Of a stretch of 64,000 bases of DNA, positions 34,703 through 46,774 are shown piece by piece (the first letter of the stretch is position 1; each line of letters begins with the position of its first letter). The stretch spans positions 65,720,001 to 65,784,000 of the forward strand of contig JBITNC010000001.1 of assembly GCA_050084985.1 (NCBI GenBank), written 5' to 3'. Both the position numbers and the translations under genes were made by a program. The notes beneath the pieces are model-generated. The model searched no databases and was not told the origin of the DNA. It was given only the letters and a program-made list of their open reading frames with translations. This stretch comes from Nageia nagi. Lineage: Eukaryota; Pinophyta.

Positions 34703-36226
34703 TGTTGATTAGGATTGTGTAATATACGTGCCATGAACAATCTTAACCAAAGTAAATCAAGAACAGACTATGGTGATAGTCTGATCTCTGGAGAAGGCCG
34801 GTTCCTTATACATTGGGTGTAGGAGAAGTAACAGGAAAGAAAATAAAAGGAGTAGAGTGCGAGGAATTTAAGCAAAAGGCTTAGGGTAACAAGAGAGAAA
34901 GCAAAGGTGAATCACTAGTTCAGCGTAGGCTTTCATAGGGTGTGAAACCTTGGTCTGAATCTAGTGTAGCAGCTACAGTACAAGCTCTCACTCTCTAATA
35001 GTTTCCCATCTTTACTCTACCATGTATGCAGACACAGTTATACTAACAGCTCGTAATTATCATTCAGGAAACACGCCAAGCTGCCACAATGTAACCTAAT
35101 TAAGAATAACAATTACGAGTGCTAGACAAGAAAGGTCAAGATGGTATCATATTACTAATAAAAAACTACAGGTCTTAGAGAACAAATGTAAGGAGCAATA
35201 CTAGGGCTTCTGACCTTTTTTCCACTTTATTTTCATATACTTATACTGAAAAAATAATAGTTACAAGAAAATGAGAATAGAACTGTTACAAAAAAAATGG
35301 CCTCAAGATTCTGGCCACTTCTAACCATCATCATCTATCTATGCTGCTTGTCCGAATGTTACATAACTGAGGAGGTCATGGAAGGTAACACCTTCTCAGA
35401 ACTAAGGTTTCACCTTTCGTAGGTATCGATTCCTCTAGGATCTATTTCTTGCCAAAATATGACCATCTTTTCCTCTGCAACATCATCATTTTATTCTGGA
35501 AAGCTTTACTTCAGGAACACTTCATTTATAAACTCTGGCTCTTCACTTATCTCTTGCTGACCTCATCATCTCCAGAACTTGGTCTTTACCAAAAAAGTGA
35601 CCATCTTTTCCTTTGTGATGTCATCATTTCACTTTGGTGTGCTTTATTCACTGACTCCAGCTCTTCACTTATCCCTTGCTGACCTCATCATCTCTGAAAC
35701 TTTGTCTTTACCAAAAAGTGACCATCTTTTCCTCTGTGACATCATCATTTCACTTCGGTGTGCTTTATTCACTAACTCCAGCTCTTCACTTATCCCTTGC
35801 TGACCTCATCATCTTCGAAACTTGGTCTTTACCAAAAAGTGACCATCTTTTCCTCCGTGACATCATCGTTTCACTTCGGTGTGCTTTATTTACTGACTCC
35901 AGCTCTTCACTTATCCCTTGCTGACCTCATCATCTCTGGAATATCCTACTTACTGGCTCTGGCTATTCAATCACCCCTTGCTAACCTCATCTCTTCTGGG
36001 ATCCAGTTTCATTCAAAATGTGAACATTGTTTTCCCCATGATGTCATCTTCATACTTCCGGAATGCCTCACTTTACTGATTATGGATTTTCGATAACCCT
36101 TTTACTGACCTCATCTCCTCCAGGATCTAGGTTACTCAACATTAACTTTGCGGGGAATTTTCTTCTTTCGTAATTACTTTCGAAAACCGATTCTTAAAAC
36201 CTATTATGATTATGTATTGATATACA
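34703..36226 (-). repeat. Left (3') LTR of element C
   Basis: TGTTGATTAG at the left edge and GATATACA at the right edge; 1524 bp, against 1522 bp for the right LTR. It contains four tandem units (35460-35945) and, at 35936-36085, a module shared with the Copia E LTR. Confidence 0.93.
35460..35945 (-). repeat. Tandem 121-bp units in element C LTR
   Basis: Units start at 35460, 35598, 35719 and 35840 (spacing 138, 121, 121), each beginning TGACCATCTTTTCCT. Units 2-4 contain a TGAYRTCA site, and every unit contains TTGCTGACCTCATCATCTC. The right LTR has the same four units, starting at 56440, 56577, 56698 and 56819. Confidence 0.88.
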
Positions 36227-36449
36227 TTTTGGTGACATCTATGGGAAAATTTTGCCAATTACAAAGAAATTTTAGAACCCAAAATCTTATTAGAATGGAT
36301 CAATGAATCAGATCTCAGTTCTATATATTCAGGAGTTGCTGAACCTTACTCCAGTCTGTGGGGATCCTGGAAAAATCCCTTAGCCTCGAATGGGCTAAAG
36401 CTATAGTGTTCAAAATCTCATAAGACAAATGAGCATGTTTTCTCAATAA

Positions 36450-39379
36450 TTACTGAATGTGAATGCCACCGTTTGCCAAAGAATCAAAGAATTTTATCAA
36501 ATTAGTTTCATCAAATGAAAGCAAGAGTGTATCAATATCATCAGTGCTTTGAATCATGCTCTGTAGACCTCTCAAAAATTTAGCTTCAGAGATAAGCGAG
36601 CCGTCGCTTCTCCATAACTCTGGGACTCTGGATGCATTTAATCCCTGAATCTCTAACTTCAGGTTTTCCATCTCTTGTGTCCGACTCAGGACATTACCCT
36701 TGATCTCATGACAAACCCATTTCCCCTCACTGGGTAATTAATTGCCGACATGAGTTCCACTTGATCACCAATATTATAAGACTGTAGCTTTTCATTAGAG
36801 AGGCTATTCAGCCTCTTGTTTGCTTGCTTGGCCTATTCTGAAATTGGATTCAAGATATTTTCACATTTGGTGACCTCAACCTCGAGCCTTTTGCACTCTG
36901 TTAAGCACGATTCTGCATGGTCTCTCAGATGAATCAAATATTTGATTTCTTGCGCCCTCAGCTCCCAAAATCTTTTCTTCATATTTAACAAAAAGGATTT
37001 GTCTACCTTATTCACATTCAAACTTAATTGGAGTTGCGCTATATTAGCATTCAAACTGCTAATAACTGTATCTTTTGTAGCAATCTCTACTACTCCGGTA
37101 GCTATCTCAGCATCTCTCTAAGAGATGATGGCATCTTTTTGGCTCAAAATGTCTGCTGTAGGAGCCACCGCTAAACTAGTCTTCAAACTTGATATATTAT
37201 TTTTAGCCACTTTCAATTTTACCTTCTGAGTGTCTAATTGCTGCTTCATAGCTTCGTGAGCCTTTTGCAGCTTACTGTACTTGACCTCCAACCTTGTCAG
37301 CTCTGATATGTTAAGGTCTACTGTAGTTTGCAAGAGCTCATTTTTATCATTCCGAGATATGCTTCGTGTGTCGATTTTCACCCGGGTGTTCATAGCGGAT
37401 AGATCACTTTGCCCCTCTTATGGGTCTTGGGCAATTACCATTTCAAGCACCTTATGCTTTGGATCCATTGAAGTCCAGAGCCTTATCGGATTATCTGGAA
37501 CTAGAATCTTCTTGACCTGCTTCTGCATCCATGCATCTCATCCCTATTTCATCTATTGGTACTACTGCATAATGCCATCCAAAGATACTTGTTGTCCTAA
37601 TATCATAATAAATGGAGATCTGATGCTCAACTCCTAAGGGGAGGAGACCATGATCTGCTATGCTGGTGTCACGGGGCTAGCTTGACTGGGGCCAGGGACA
37701 CTACTACCGGATGGATTCATAGCAGAAGGTGCTGGAATGGATGAAGGAGAGGATGATGGAGGCAGAGATGGTGGATGTGACGATGGTATTGTAGTGACGC
37801 TAATGATGGGGGAAATTTGTGGGTTGGATGTAAAGGGAAGGGAGCTTTTCCATTGGATAGGTGGCGATGGTGTTATGAAAGGTTGAATGGGTGAAGCTGG
37901 AATGGTTACTAGAATTTGTGGAAGTGAAATTGGAATGGAAATGGGTGCGATAGAAATAGACAAAGAAGGAGTAGGAGAGACAGGGGAAGAGGGAGTAGAG
38001 AGCATACCTGATGGAGTAGGGCTCTTCCTTCTTCTCTTTGGCGGTGGTGGGAGTGGCACCTTCTCTTTTTGGACTTTTCTTTTAAAGGTATACACTCTCC
38101 CAGGCCTCCTAGCAGCTATTTCTGTGGAAACTTCCCTAGTTTCTTCCTCCAATTGCTCCCCCTGAGCTGATGCTTGGGACCCTGCATGTCCCTGCTCTCT
38201 CTCCTCATCACTATCATCCGAACATTCATCTACAGGAATGTCTGTGGGATGTTCTATTCTCCACATCTCTTCAAATTTATCATCTAAATCAAAATCTAAA
38301 GGGGTATTCCGATTTCCGGATTCAATCCGATACTAGGTGAAGGTAGCTATTTTTTCCTCACTCCAGCTCTGATCTCTTAAGGTTTTCAAAGACTTTTTGA
38401 GATGGAATCTATTTTTGGGTCAAAATTTGTTTTCTTGCTATAAAAACTTAGCCATGGCGGTAATAAATCCTTAGTAATCAAGGTAGTGGGCATTACCTTG
38501 CCTTCATGTTCCAGGTTTTGCCAACTAAGCAGCTCCGGCCTGGATTCAGCTCTAAAACCCGGGGGATTGGGCTAGCTCCTCAACCTTTTGCCAAAGATAC
38601 CCTCAGGATCATATAGCAAATATTGACTAAGTTTTTTCAATTTTAACTTCAACAATTTACCTTTTAATTGGTCACTTGCTCCCCTGCTTTGAAGCACCAA
38701 GTCGTGCACTTTATGGGGAAGGGCATAAACTATCCTCTTTTTTGCTGCATCTCCATATTTAGAATCTATGTAATCCATTTGTCTGGCGTATTCCATACTA
38801 AAAACCCAATCCATTACATGGACTGGTAGTAAGAAAGGAGCCCTAGAAAACCCATAAAGCCTGATGAAAGTCCCCTCCTCTATGAAGAACCAATCCCCAA
38901 TCTCTCCATGGGGCATCTGGAGGTAAAGCTTGGAAGCTGTTGATAATCTTGGAGCTGCGTGGGTAAATAAACTCATTGCAGGAACCAAAAAGTTTTCTAC
39001 AAAGAAGTAATAATCTGTTGAGGACCTCACCTCAGTCCATTTGTCCACTGGCTTCTGAGACCCACTTTCATCAATCTGAACCAAGGTTAAATTCTTGAAA
39101 ACACTGGCATTTTGGTGAATCATCATCCAAATAATGTGTGACACATACGCAAAATGAAATCCCTCACTAATCTTTTCTAACTGTTTAGACATTCCATCTG
39201 AAAGGGCAATAGCCTAGTCATACATTGTAGGAGAGATTGGGTGAGAAATCTGGTATGCGATAGCTAATTTTGATGGTGAGACATACCTATCTATCTCTTC
39301 GCCTGCTGCTATGGCTAACATGGACAATAACAATTGCAGATGTGCAAAAAAATTGGAGAGCGGGAGCTCAGAACTGGGG
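36450..39379 (-). pseudogene. Element C accessory ORF, 3' part (split by Copia E)
   Basis: Continuation of the ORF that starts at 49317. After removing Copia E and one target duplication the frame is preserved. In order: a globular region to 38572, with one in-frame TAG at 39214-39216 and blocks such as IIWMMIHQNASVFKNL and YYFFVENFLVPAMSLFTHA; a frameshifted linker; an acidic then Pro/Ser-rich stretch (38266-37658) with the basic motif PPPPKRRRKSPTP, a likely nuclear-localisation signal; and a tail (37393-37118, 37054-36833, 36671-36450) with coiled-coil-like Leu/Lys/Glu spacing. The total was probably about 1,100 residues. Function is unknown. Element D encodes a homologue at the same place. 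Confidence 0.7.
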
Positions 39380-41414
39380 TGTTGAGCATGTGTGATTGTC
39401 ATTGTTGTCAACACGTGGTTTTAGCTATGTCTTCATGCGAGTTTTTCTAGAGCAAATAAGCAGGCTTCCAGAATGCAATGATAGCAAAGAGTAATTGAGG
39501 AGCTGGAACCAGTTAATTAAGTATTCTGGAAGTAGAGCATTCCAAAAATATGAAGATGATGTCAGCAATTTCAGGTCTTAATCCAAAACCGGATCTCGGA
39601 AGTGATGAGGTCAGCAAGGGGTGATTAAAAGAGCCCGAGCCAGCGAGTAAAATGTTTCGGATTAAAAGGATGACATCATGCGGAAAGCTTTTTACTCTGA
39701 TTCCGGAGTCCGAAGAAGATGATGTCAGCAGTTGGTGTTGAAAAGTCTGGAAGGCCACGCAGATACATTGGAACTCTCTTTTGGAGTTCGGAGATGATGA
39801 CATCATGCAGGAAGCATTTTACTCTACTTCCGAAGTTCAGAGAAGATGATGTCAGCAGTTGGTGTTGAAAAGTCCCAAGATAAAAGTCCAGAAATAAAAT
39901 TCCGGAGATAAAAGTGCGAAAACAAAAGTACAGAGATAAAAGTGTGGAAATAAAAGTGCGAGATAAAAGTGCGGAGATAAAAGTGCGGAGATAAAAGTCC
40001 GGAGATAAAAGTGCGGAGATAAAAGTCCGGAGATAAAAGTCTGGAGATAAAAGTGCGGAGATAAAAGTGCAGAGATAAAAGTTCGAAGATAAAAGTCCGA
40101 AGATAAAAGTCGGAGATAAAAGTCCAGAGATAAAATTGTGGAGATAAAAGTGCAGAGATAAAAGTTCGGAGATAAAAGTCCGGAGATAAAAGTGCGAAGA
40201 TAAAAGTCCGGAGATAAAAGTGCGGAAATAAAAGTGCGGAGATAAAAGTGCGGAGATAAAAGTACGGAGATAAAAGTGCGGAGATAAAAGTTCGGAGATA
40301 AAAGTCCAGAGATAAAAGTGCGGAAATAAAAGTGCGGAGATAATGCGAGATAAAAGTCTGGAGATAAAAGTCCAGAGATAAAAGTTCGGACATCGCAGGA
40401 AGCGTTTTACTCTACTTTCGGAGTCCAAAGATGGTGACATCATGGTGTATACAATAAACATCCAATAAGCTAGATAAAGAGTTTAGGATTATCAGAAATA
40501 CCATTATGAAGAAGAAAAGAGTCTGAAATTATCAAAATAATTAGATACTATCAAATCTCCTAAATCAGTGGAGGAAGAGCTATACGTGTCTGAACAAATT
40601 TGTTTGAGCAATAGGAGCATTCGTCAGTTACAGCAGTTGTAGACTCAAATAGTGAACTCCCTTTGGTGCAGAAGCAGTTACAAATAAAGATCCCTTTTCA
40701 GTTTGTTTTTGATAACATGTAATGATAGGAACAGTTACTCGGGGAGTTTTCTTGAAGTGTAATGGTTTTTAGGAATTGATGTGAGTGAGAGATGGAGTGA
40801 AGGGAGGTGAGCAGAGAAGCTAGTGAAAGGAGGTGATAGCGTGGTAGAGGGGAGGATGAGTGAGTGAGAAGAGTTGAGCGAGTAGAGCTCTATGAGAGGA
40901 GGGAATAGCGTGGAAGTGGGGAGTATCCGGAGAAGGTGAAGTGAGCAAATGAATATGCAGAGAGTATAGTGATTGTTTAACTGTGTTACTTTGGAGCTAT
41001 GTGCAGAGAATGAACAGTGAGCATTAGAGCTAGACCATTGAGGGTCTTCTAGAACTGTATTCTTTCATCCTTTTTGAATGTTGTCTCAAGTGGGTGCTTG
41101 AGAGCTGGAGTTGGTGCTCCAAGCAGTAGGTGTTGCTATTTCTCAAAGTGGTAGTTGGTGCTACCCTTCATAGTTGGTGCTATGAATCTGTAAGCTTTCT
41201 TTAATGGCTGGATTTGGATTGGTGTCCAAGCAGTCATTTTCGGGGATGTAGCCAATCTGGTGAACCTCGTTACATCTAGTGTTGTGTTAGTACTAGTGTG
41301 CTTGCTCATTTTTCTCTGGCTTTTAATCTGTCTTTATTTAAGAAGGTTAAATTGATTATTTTTATATACACTGATTCACCCCTCCCCCCTCTCAGTGTCA
41401 CTCGAAGTCCAACA
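39380..41414 (+). repeat. 5' LTR of Copia E
   Basis: TGTTGAGCAT to GTCCAACA, 2035 bp. It contains repeated TGAYRTCA sites (39557, 39671, 39720, 39798, 39847 and near 40434), the module shared with element C (about 39534-39690) and a 14-bp minisatellite (39872-40390). Confidence 0.92.
39872..40390 (+). repeat. 14-bp minisatellite in Copia E 5' LTR
   Basis: About 37 units with consensus GGAGATAAAAGTSC and many variants. Because 14 is not a multiple of 3, the reverse strand shows long periodic open frames (14-residue period); these are artefacts of the repeat, not genes. Confidence 0.95.
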
Positions 41415-41416
41415 AT

Positions 41417-41428
41417 TGGTATCAGAGC
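41417..41428 (+). other. Primer-binding site of Copia E
   Basis: TGGTATCAGAGC is a perfect match to the tRNA-iMet complement, two bases after the LTR end. Confidence 0.93.
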
Positions 41429-41478
41429 CAAGTTCCTACTTAGGCTATAACAGCTAAGGAGATCCTGGTAGTGGCACT

Positions 41479-43322
41479 ATGGCAAGCAGAGAAGGTTTCT
41501 CATCTAACAAGGCACCTCTCTTTGATGGAAACAATTATGCTTTCTGGAAAATTCGAATGAAGACTTATCTCAGTGCATTGGGTTTTGGTACTTGGGATGC
41601 TGTTAAAAGGGGTTACACTCCTCCCCCTACAGGTCCATCAGATGAAGCAGAAAGAAAGGCATTTGAATGTGATGCAAAAGCAAGAAATGCTCTAATGTGT
41701 GGTCTTGTGGACAGTGAACTGGTGAAAGTTATGGCATGCAAATCTGCAAAAGAAATATGGAATAAGTTGAAGAGCATTCATGAAGGAGATGATAAAGTCA
41801 AGGAAGCAAAACTACAAACTCATAGAGCTCAATTCGAAGTTCTAAAGATGAATGAAGATGAAACCATCGAAGCATACATGTTGAGAGTAAATGAAATTAC
41901 TAATGCAATCAGAGGTCTTGGGGAAGAAATCGAAGATCATGTCATTGTGAAAAAGGTACTACGATCTCTCACATCTCATTTTGATTCAAAGGTGTCTGCT
42001 ATTGAAGAAGCAAAAGATTTGAAAACTTTCACATGGATGAAATGCATGGATCACTGACTGCTTATGAAATGAGGATCAGAAAAGCAAAACATTCAGAAAA
42101 GGAGGCAGCGTTTAAAGCCAATAATAGTACCAAAGCCAAAATAGATTCTAACGATGAGGAACAATCTGATGGAGCAGAAGCAAATTTTGTTAGAAAGCTA
42201 AAAAGAGGAATAGGTAAATATCAAGGCAAGCTACCGTTTAAATGTTTTAACTGTGGTGGTATTAGTCATTTCATTTCAAAATTTCCATATAGAAAAACTG
42301 ATAAAGATGATCAAGAATCATATCTTGAGAAAAACCACAAAATGAAATCTCATGCTCGAAATAGAAGGTCAAATAGACAGAGCTTCATATCTAGAAATAA
42401 AGGCTCCACTGATGATGATTCCAGTAATGAATCAGAAAAAGAATAGAATGAAGCATTGTTTATGGCATTTGAAGAGAAACTGAATGAAGATAATCAAAAT
42501 GCCCAAGAACATAAAAAGGAAGAGACAGATGAAGAAAATGACTGTGAGATTGAGATTGATCTTGAAGAAGAACTAATAACAGCATTGAATGAACTGAATA
42601 AAGAAGTAAAGAAAAATAAGAAACTCTCAAAAAAGTTTGATGATGCAAGTAATATTATAGAAACCTTAAAAATAGAAGTGGAAGAATCTAAGAGGATAAA
42701 TGAGAGTTTGGAGGAACAGCTTCTTGTGAAAGTTAAAAATTGTAGTAAACTTGAAGAGGAAATAACTGGGCTACATATGCAACTAGAGGAAGTCACCAAG
42801 AAAATCAGCTCTTTTGAATATCTAGAAGGAAGGTCGACTAAACTCAGTGAAATCATTAACAGTCAAAGAATGTTTTCTGATAAATCTAGTCTGGGATATG
42901 AACAAGGACAATCTTCCAATGACATAAAAAGGGAAAACATAAAAGAAACCAAGAAGAAGGAAGATAGCTTAGGACTGGAGGATGATGGCTTCACTCAAGT
43001 GCATTCCAGAAGAAGACCCTATGCAAGACCAAGAAGTACTCAGCAATATAACAGATACATCCATCCTTTCAATGGATACTATTTCAAATGTAATGCGTAT
43101 GGACACAAAATTTCTAAATGTAAGTATAATATCACTCCAAGAACATTTGTTACTAGGAATGCATTCGGCCCACTAATGGAGTATCCTGTTGAGTGTTACA
43201 ACTATCATGAATATGGACACATTGCCAGATTCTATAGAAATAATCATGGCATGAGGTTCTTTCCACCGAGACAATTTCTTTCCATAAGACAGAATAAACA
43301 GTTTCAGAGCAGTCATCCATAG
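41479..43322 (+). pseudogene. Copia E gag, nearly complete but broken
   Basis: Starts MASREGFSSNKAPLFDGNNY at 41479, a typical Copia gag N-terminus with FDGNNYAFWKIRM. A one-base loss near 42030 shifts the frame, and translation of the same gag resumes as MDEMHGSLTAYEMR (42033). A zinc knuckle CFNCGGISHFISKF (about 42241) has lost its last Cys. An in-frame TAG (42444-42446) is followed by a Glu/Lys-rich, coiled-coil-like insert (42456-42850) and two further decayed knuckles, FKCNAYGHKISKC (about 43087) and CYNYHEYGHIARFY (about 43195). A TAG at 43320-43322 ends the frame before protease. The product would assemble the particle. Confidence 0.88.
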
Positions 43323-43453
43323 GAAGTAGAAAAGAATAATAAAAAACAAGAAGCTGAAATAAAAGTAAAACAAGTCTGGAAAGAAAAGGAGAAACTCCAA
43401 GAGGATAAAGAGTCCTTAATCATTCAAACAGCATTAAAAGCTCAAGAAAACCA

Positions 43454-43735
43454 TCACCATGGATATTAGATAGCGGATGCTCAAGTCACATGACAAGTGA
43501 CAAGAAGAAATTTCAAAAACTATAGGAATATGAAGGTGGGTCAGTAAGATTTGGAAACAATGATGGCGCACAGATTATCGACAAAGGGACAGTCAAAATA
43601 AATGACGGAAACATCAGATCCGAAGAGGTATTATTTGTTGTGGGACTGAAGCATAATTTGTTGAGCATCAGTCAAATATGTGACAAAGGACATGATGTAA
43701 TTTTCAAAAAGCATGGCTGTGAGATCCGAAGGTAA
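43454..43735 (+). pseudogene. Copia E protease
   Basis: SPWILDSGCSSHMTSDKKKF at 43454 contains the intact DSG active-site triad of Copia aspartic proteases. One in-frame TAG occurs near 43523, then the domain continues through VLFVVGLKHNLLSISQICD (about 43630). A frame change at about 43735 separates it from integrase. Protease would cut Gag-Pol inside the particle. Confidence 0.82.
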
Positions 43736-44780
43736 ATAGTGGTAGACTTGTAGCAGTTGGTACAAGAACCTATGGCAATTTATACACCTTATCAGATATT
43801 TCAGAAGGATCATGTCTTCTAGGCAAGGAGAGTGATGATTGGCTATGGCATAAGAGATTGGGACACATCTATTTTAAAAACTTGATGAACATTTGCTCAA
43901 AAGGAGCAGTAAGAGATATGCCCAGTATTAGCAAACCAGCAAATGATATTTGTGATTCATGCCAAAGGGGAAAGCAAACTCGAGCAAAGTTCAAAGTGAA
44001 AGAATATCACACCAGCAGACCATTGGAAATCATACACACCAACCTATGCGGACCAATGCAAACACAAAGCATCAATGGAGATAAGTATTTTATTCTGTTC
44101 ATAGATGATTATTCAAGAATGACTTGGGTGCAATTTTTGAAACATAAATCTGAAGCGTTTGAAATGTTCAAAGCATTTAAAAATCAAGTAGAAAATCAGA
44201 TGGAGAGGAGAATTAAATGTCTTCGCTCAGACAGAGGAGGTGAGTTCACTTCTGATGAGTTTTCTGAGTTTTGCATACAACACGGAATTAAAAGACAATT
44301 CTCTGCAGCAAGAACTCCATAACAAAATGGAGTAGTCGAAAGAAAAAATAGAACAGTACAAGAAATGGCTCGAACCATGCTGATAGAAAGCAAGGTTGCT
44401 GATAGGTTCTGAGAAAGAAGCAGTGCATACTGCAGTGCATATTCAAAATAGATGTATGATGCGACCACATGAGGACAGAACACCATATGAATTATAGTTT
44501 GGAAGAAAAGCTACAGTGAGGCACTTCAAAATCTTTGGCAGTAAATGCTATATCAAGAGAATAGAAGAAAACTTAGGAAAGTTTGAGGATAGATCTGATG
44601 AAGGCATCTTTCTTGGTTACTCTTCGAAGAGCAAAGCTTACAGGTATTACAATAAAAGGACAAAAACAATCGTTGACAGTGCTGATGTTCGTGTTGATGA
44701 GCAAAGAGATCTTCCCAAGAGAAATGATGATGATGATCTTCCTGCCTATCAAGATTCAATTGAAGAAGATAAAGAATAAA
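43736..44780 (+). pseudogene. Copia E integrase
   Basis: GAG-preINT and zinc-binding residues are visible (WLWHKRLGHI at about 43843, CDSCQRGKQ at about 43951). In the core the first catalytic Asp position reads HTNLCGPM, so Asp is Asn. LFIDDYSRMTWV and the Glu of DRGGEFTS are kept. The frame stops at TAA 44320-44322, where Copia elements have Gln (ARTP*QNGVVERKN), and is frameshifted near 44411. The C-terminal block FGSKCYIKR to YNKRTKTIVDSADV is at 44516-44700. It would insert the cDNA; this copy cannot. Confidence 0.88.
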
Positions 44781-45056
44781 AACAAATCTAAGCCTCCTGT
44801 ACAACAATCACAAGTAAAGAAACCAGAAGGTTCAAATTCGCCAAGTAACCCAAACAGTGTTTCAGAAAGTGAGGCGGAAGAAGATGAAAATTCAAAAACT
44901 CCACCAAAAAGATGGCACAAGGATCATCCACAAAAGCAAATAATCGGTGAGTTTCATACAGGCATCCAAACTCACAGAGGGGTTTCAAGCACCTATTCTC
45001 TCCTATCCAATATAGAGCCTAAAAATGTCTCAGAAGCTAGCCAAGATAAAAGCTAG

Positions 45057-46550
45057 ATGAAAGCAATGGAGGAAGAACTCACTCAAATTGAAAAGAATGA
45101 AACATGGGAACTCGTTCCTAGACCAGCCAACAAAAATGTGATTGGCAAAAAGTGGGTTTTTCACAATAAGTTGAATGAAGACAGGATAGTGGTTCGAAAT
45201 AAAGCTAGACTTGTCTGCAAGGGATATGCTCAAGTTGAAGGAATTGATTTTGAAGAAACTTTTGCACCTGTGGCCAGATTAGAAGCTATTCGCATGTTTT
45301 TAGCTTTTGCAGTGTATAAAGATTTCATAGTTTATCAAATGGATGTAAAATCAGCTTTTCTAAATGGCAAAATTGAGGAAGAAGTCTATATTGAACAGCC
45401 AGATGGTTTCCAATTGGGAGAGAATCCTAATCTGGTATGCAAACTAAAGAAGGCTCTGTATGGTTTAAAACAGGCACCTCAAGCATGGTACTCCAGACTT
45501 GATACATATCTTCAGCAGCAAGGCTTTAGAAAAGGAATGGTGGATAGCAATTTATACATTAAATCAGAAAAGGAAAATCAGCTAATTGTTGTTGTCTATG
45601 TAGATGATATAATTTTTGGAGGAAGCAAGAATGAGCTATGTAAAAATCTTGCTAACAACATGCAAACAGAATTCGAGATGTCTATGATAGGTGAGCTTGC
45701 ATTTTTTCTTGGCTTACAAATCAATCAGTTGAAGAATGGCATGTTCATTTCTCAAACCAAGTATGTTAAGGAGATGCTGAAGAAGTTTACCATGGAAGAC
45801 TGTAAACCTGTGAGCACCCCTATGACAACAGGCTGCAAATTAAGCAAGGATGATAAAGCACCAACAGTAGATCAAACACAATACAGGTCAATGATTGGAA
45901 GTTTATTATATTTAACAGCTACTAGACCAGATATTCTTCAAGCAGTATGTATGGTTGCTCGATTTCAAGCAAATCCCAAAGAAACACATGTTACTACAGT
46001 AAAGAGAATATTTAGATATCTCAGAGGTATAGTAGAATATGGTTTATGGTATCCTAGAGGAAAGGACTTTACACTTACTACCTTTTCAGATGCAGACTGG
46101 GCTGGATGCGTGGATAATAGGAAGAGCACCAGTGGAGGAGCATTTTATTTGGGTAATAATCTTGTTAGCTGGCACAGTAAAAAGCAAGACTCAGTATCCC
46201 TATCTACAGCAGAAGCAGAGTATATAGTAGCAACTTCTTGCTGCACACAGATTCTATGGATGAAGCATATGCTAAAAGATTTTGGTATAGAGATTAACGA
46301 GCCCATATCAGTTCTTTGTGATAACACAAGTGCAATCAATATATCAAAAAATCCTATTATGCACTCACGAACAAAGCATATTGCAATCAGATATCACTTT
46401 CTAAAAGAAAGAGTGGTGCAAGGAGAAGTACAGTTGGATTTTGTTCCAACCACAGAGCAAGTAGCAGACATCTTTACAAAGCCTTTGCCCAAAGACGTCT
46501 TCGAACATCTTCGAAACAAGCTAGGAGTTGTTATCCTTCCCAAGCATTAG
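45057..46550 (+). CDS. Copia E reverse transcriptase-RNase H, open for 497 codons
   Basis: An uninterrupted frame covering RT and RNase [53 protein letters not shown] and the catalytic [12 protein letters not shown] (about 45590-45625). RNase [21 protein letters not shown] (about 46084), [18 protein letters not shown] and [16 protein letters not shown], with the catalytic Asp/Glu residues present. It ends in TAG at 46548-46550, followed by the polypurine region. The Met at 45057 is not the native start: the codon before it is TAG (45054-45056), where related polyproteins have Trp, so the domain is cut off from integrase. The domain looks intact but would not be made from the normal polyprotein. 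Confidence 0.93.
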   Translation: MKAMEEELTQIEKNETWELVPRPANKNVIGKKWVFHNKLNEDRIVVRNKARLVCKGYAQVEGIDFEETFAPVARLEAIRMFLAFAVYKDFIVYQMDVKSAFLNGKIEEEVYIEQPDGFQLGENPNLVCKLKKALYGLKQAPQAWYSRLDTYLQQQGFRKGMVDSNLYIKSEKENQLIVVVYVDDIIFGGSKNELCKNLANNMQTEFEMSMIGELAFFLGLQINQLKNGMFISQTKYVKEMLKKFTMEDCKPVSTPMTTGCKLSKDDKAPTVDQTQYRSMIGSLLYLTATRPDILQAVCMVARFQANPKETHVTTVKRIFRYLRGIVEYGLWYPRGKDFTLTTFSDADWAGCVDNRKSTSGGAFYLGNNLVSWHSKKQDSVSLSTAEAEYIVATSCCTQILWMKHMLKDFGIEINEPISVLCDNTSAINISKNPIMHSRTKHIAIRYHFLKERVVQGEVQLDFVPTTEQVADIFTKPLPKDVFEHLRNKLGVVILPKH

Positions 46551-46570
46551 CTAGTTCTGGACGTCACATT

Positions 46571-46774
46571 CTCAGGGGGAGTGTTTATTTTTTTTCTATA
46601 TTGCTTCTATGTATCTTGTGTTTGTATGCATACTACTGATTTCCTGAGAATGTCATGTATGGACTCAGGGGGAGTCTGTAAATGCCCTTTGTTATTGTTG
46701 ACAAAGGGGGAGAGAAAAGTTTCGATGTAGGTGTCTGATCAAGTGGTGTTGCCAACAATTCCAAAGGGGGAGAT
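46571..46774 (+). other. Multiple polypurine tracts before Copia E 3' LTR
   Basis: GGGGGAG-type tracts occur at about 46573, 46669, 46705 and 46766. The last, CCAAAGGGGGAGAT, directly abuts the LTR at 46775 and is the likely plus-strand primer. Repeated tracts are typical of SIRE-like elements. Confidence 0.8.

Noticed and set aside
35449-36096. Overlapping plus-strand frames with SDHLFLCDIIIS-type repeats (also 56534-57075)
   Set aside because: They arise from the 121-bp tandem units of the element C LTR, on the non-transcribed strand of the element, and have no domain.
36227-36250. TTTTGGTGACATCTATGGG after the left LTR of C looks like a primer-binding site for a plus-strand element
   Set aside because: All gag-pol domains of C run on the minus strand and a primer-like site with the same motif as in D is next to the right LTR, so this position should be the polypurine side. 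The resemblance is unexplained but not enough to reverse the element.
36450-39414. Host gene (myosin-like or nuclear coiled-coil protein) on the minus strand
   Set aside because: The frame continues across the Copia E insertion to 49317 just after C integrase and within C's LTRs, and element D has a homologue in the same place, so it belongs to the retrotransposon.
39872-40390. CRISPR-like array
   Set aside because: The units are directly contiguous 14-mers without spacers, inside a plant LTR.
39676-40461. Long reverse-strand open frame with FYLRTFISALLS-type repeats (also 47068-47916)
   Set aside because: It is the translation of the 14-bp LTR minisatellite; a period of 14 nt read in threes gives a 14-residue repeat in any stop-free frame. 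It lies in both LTRs, antisense, and resembles no known protein.
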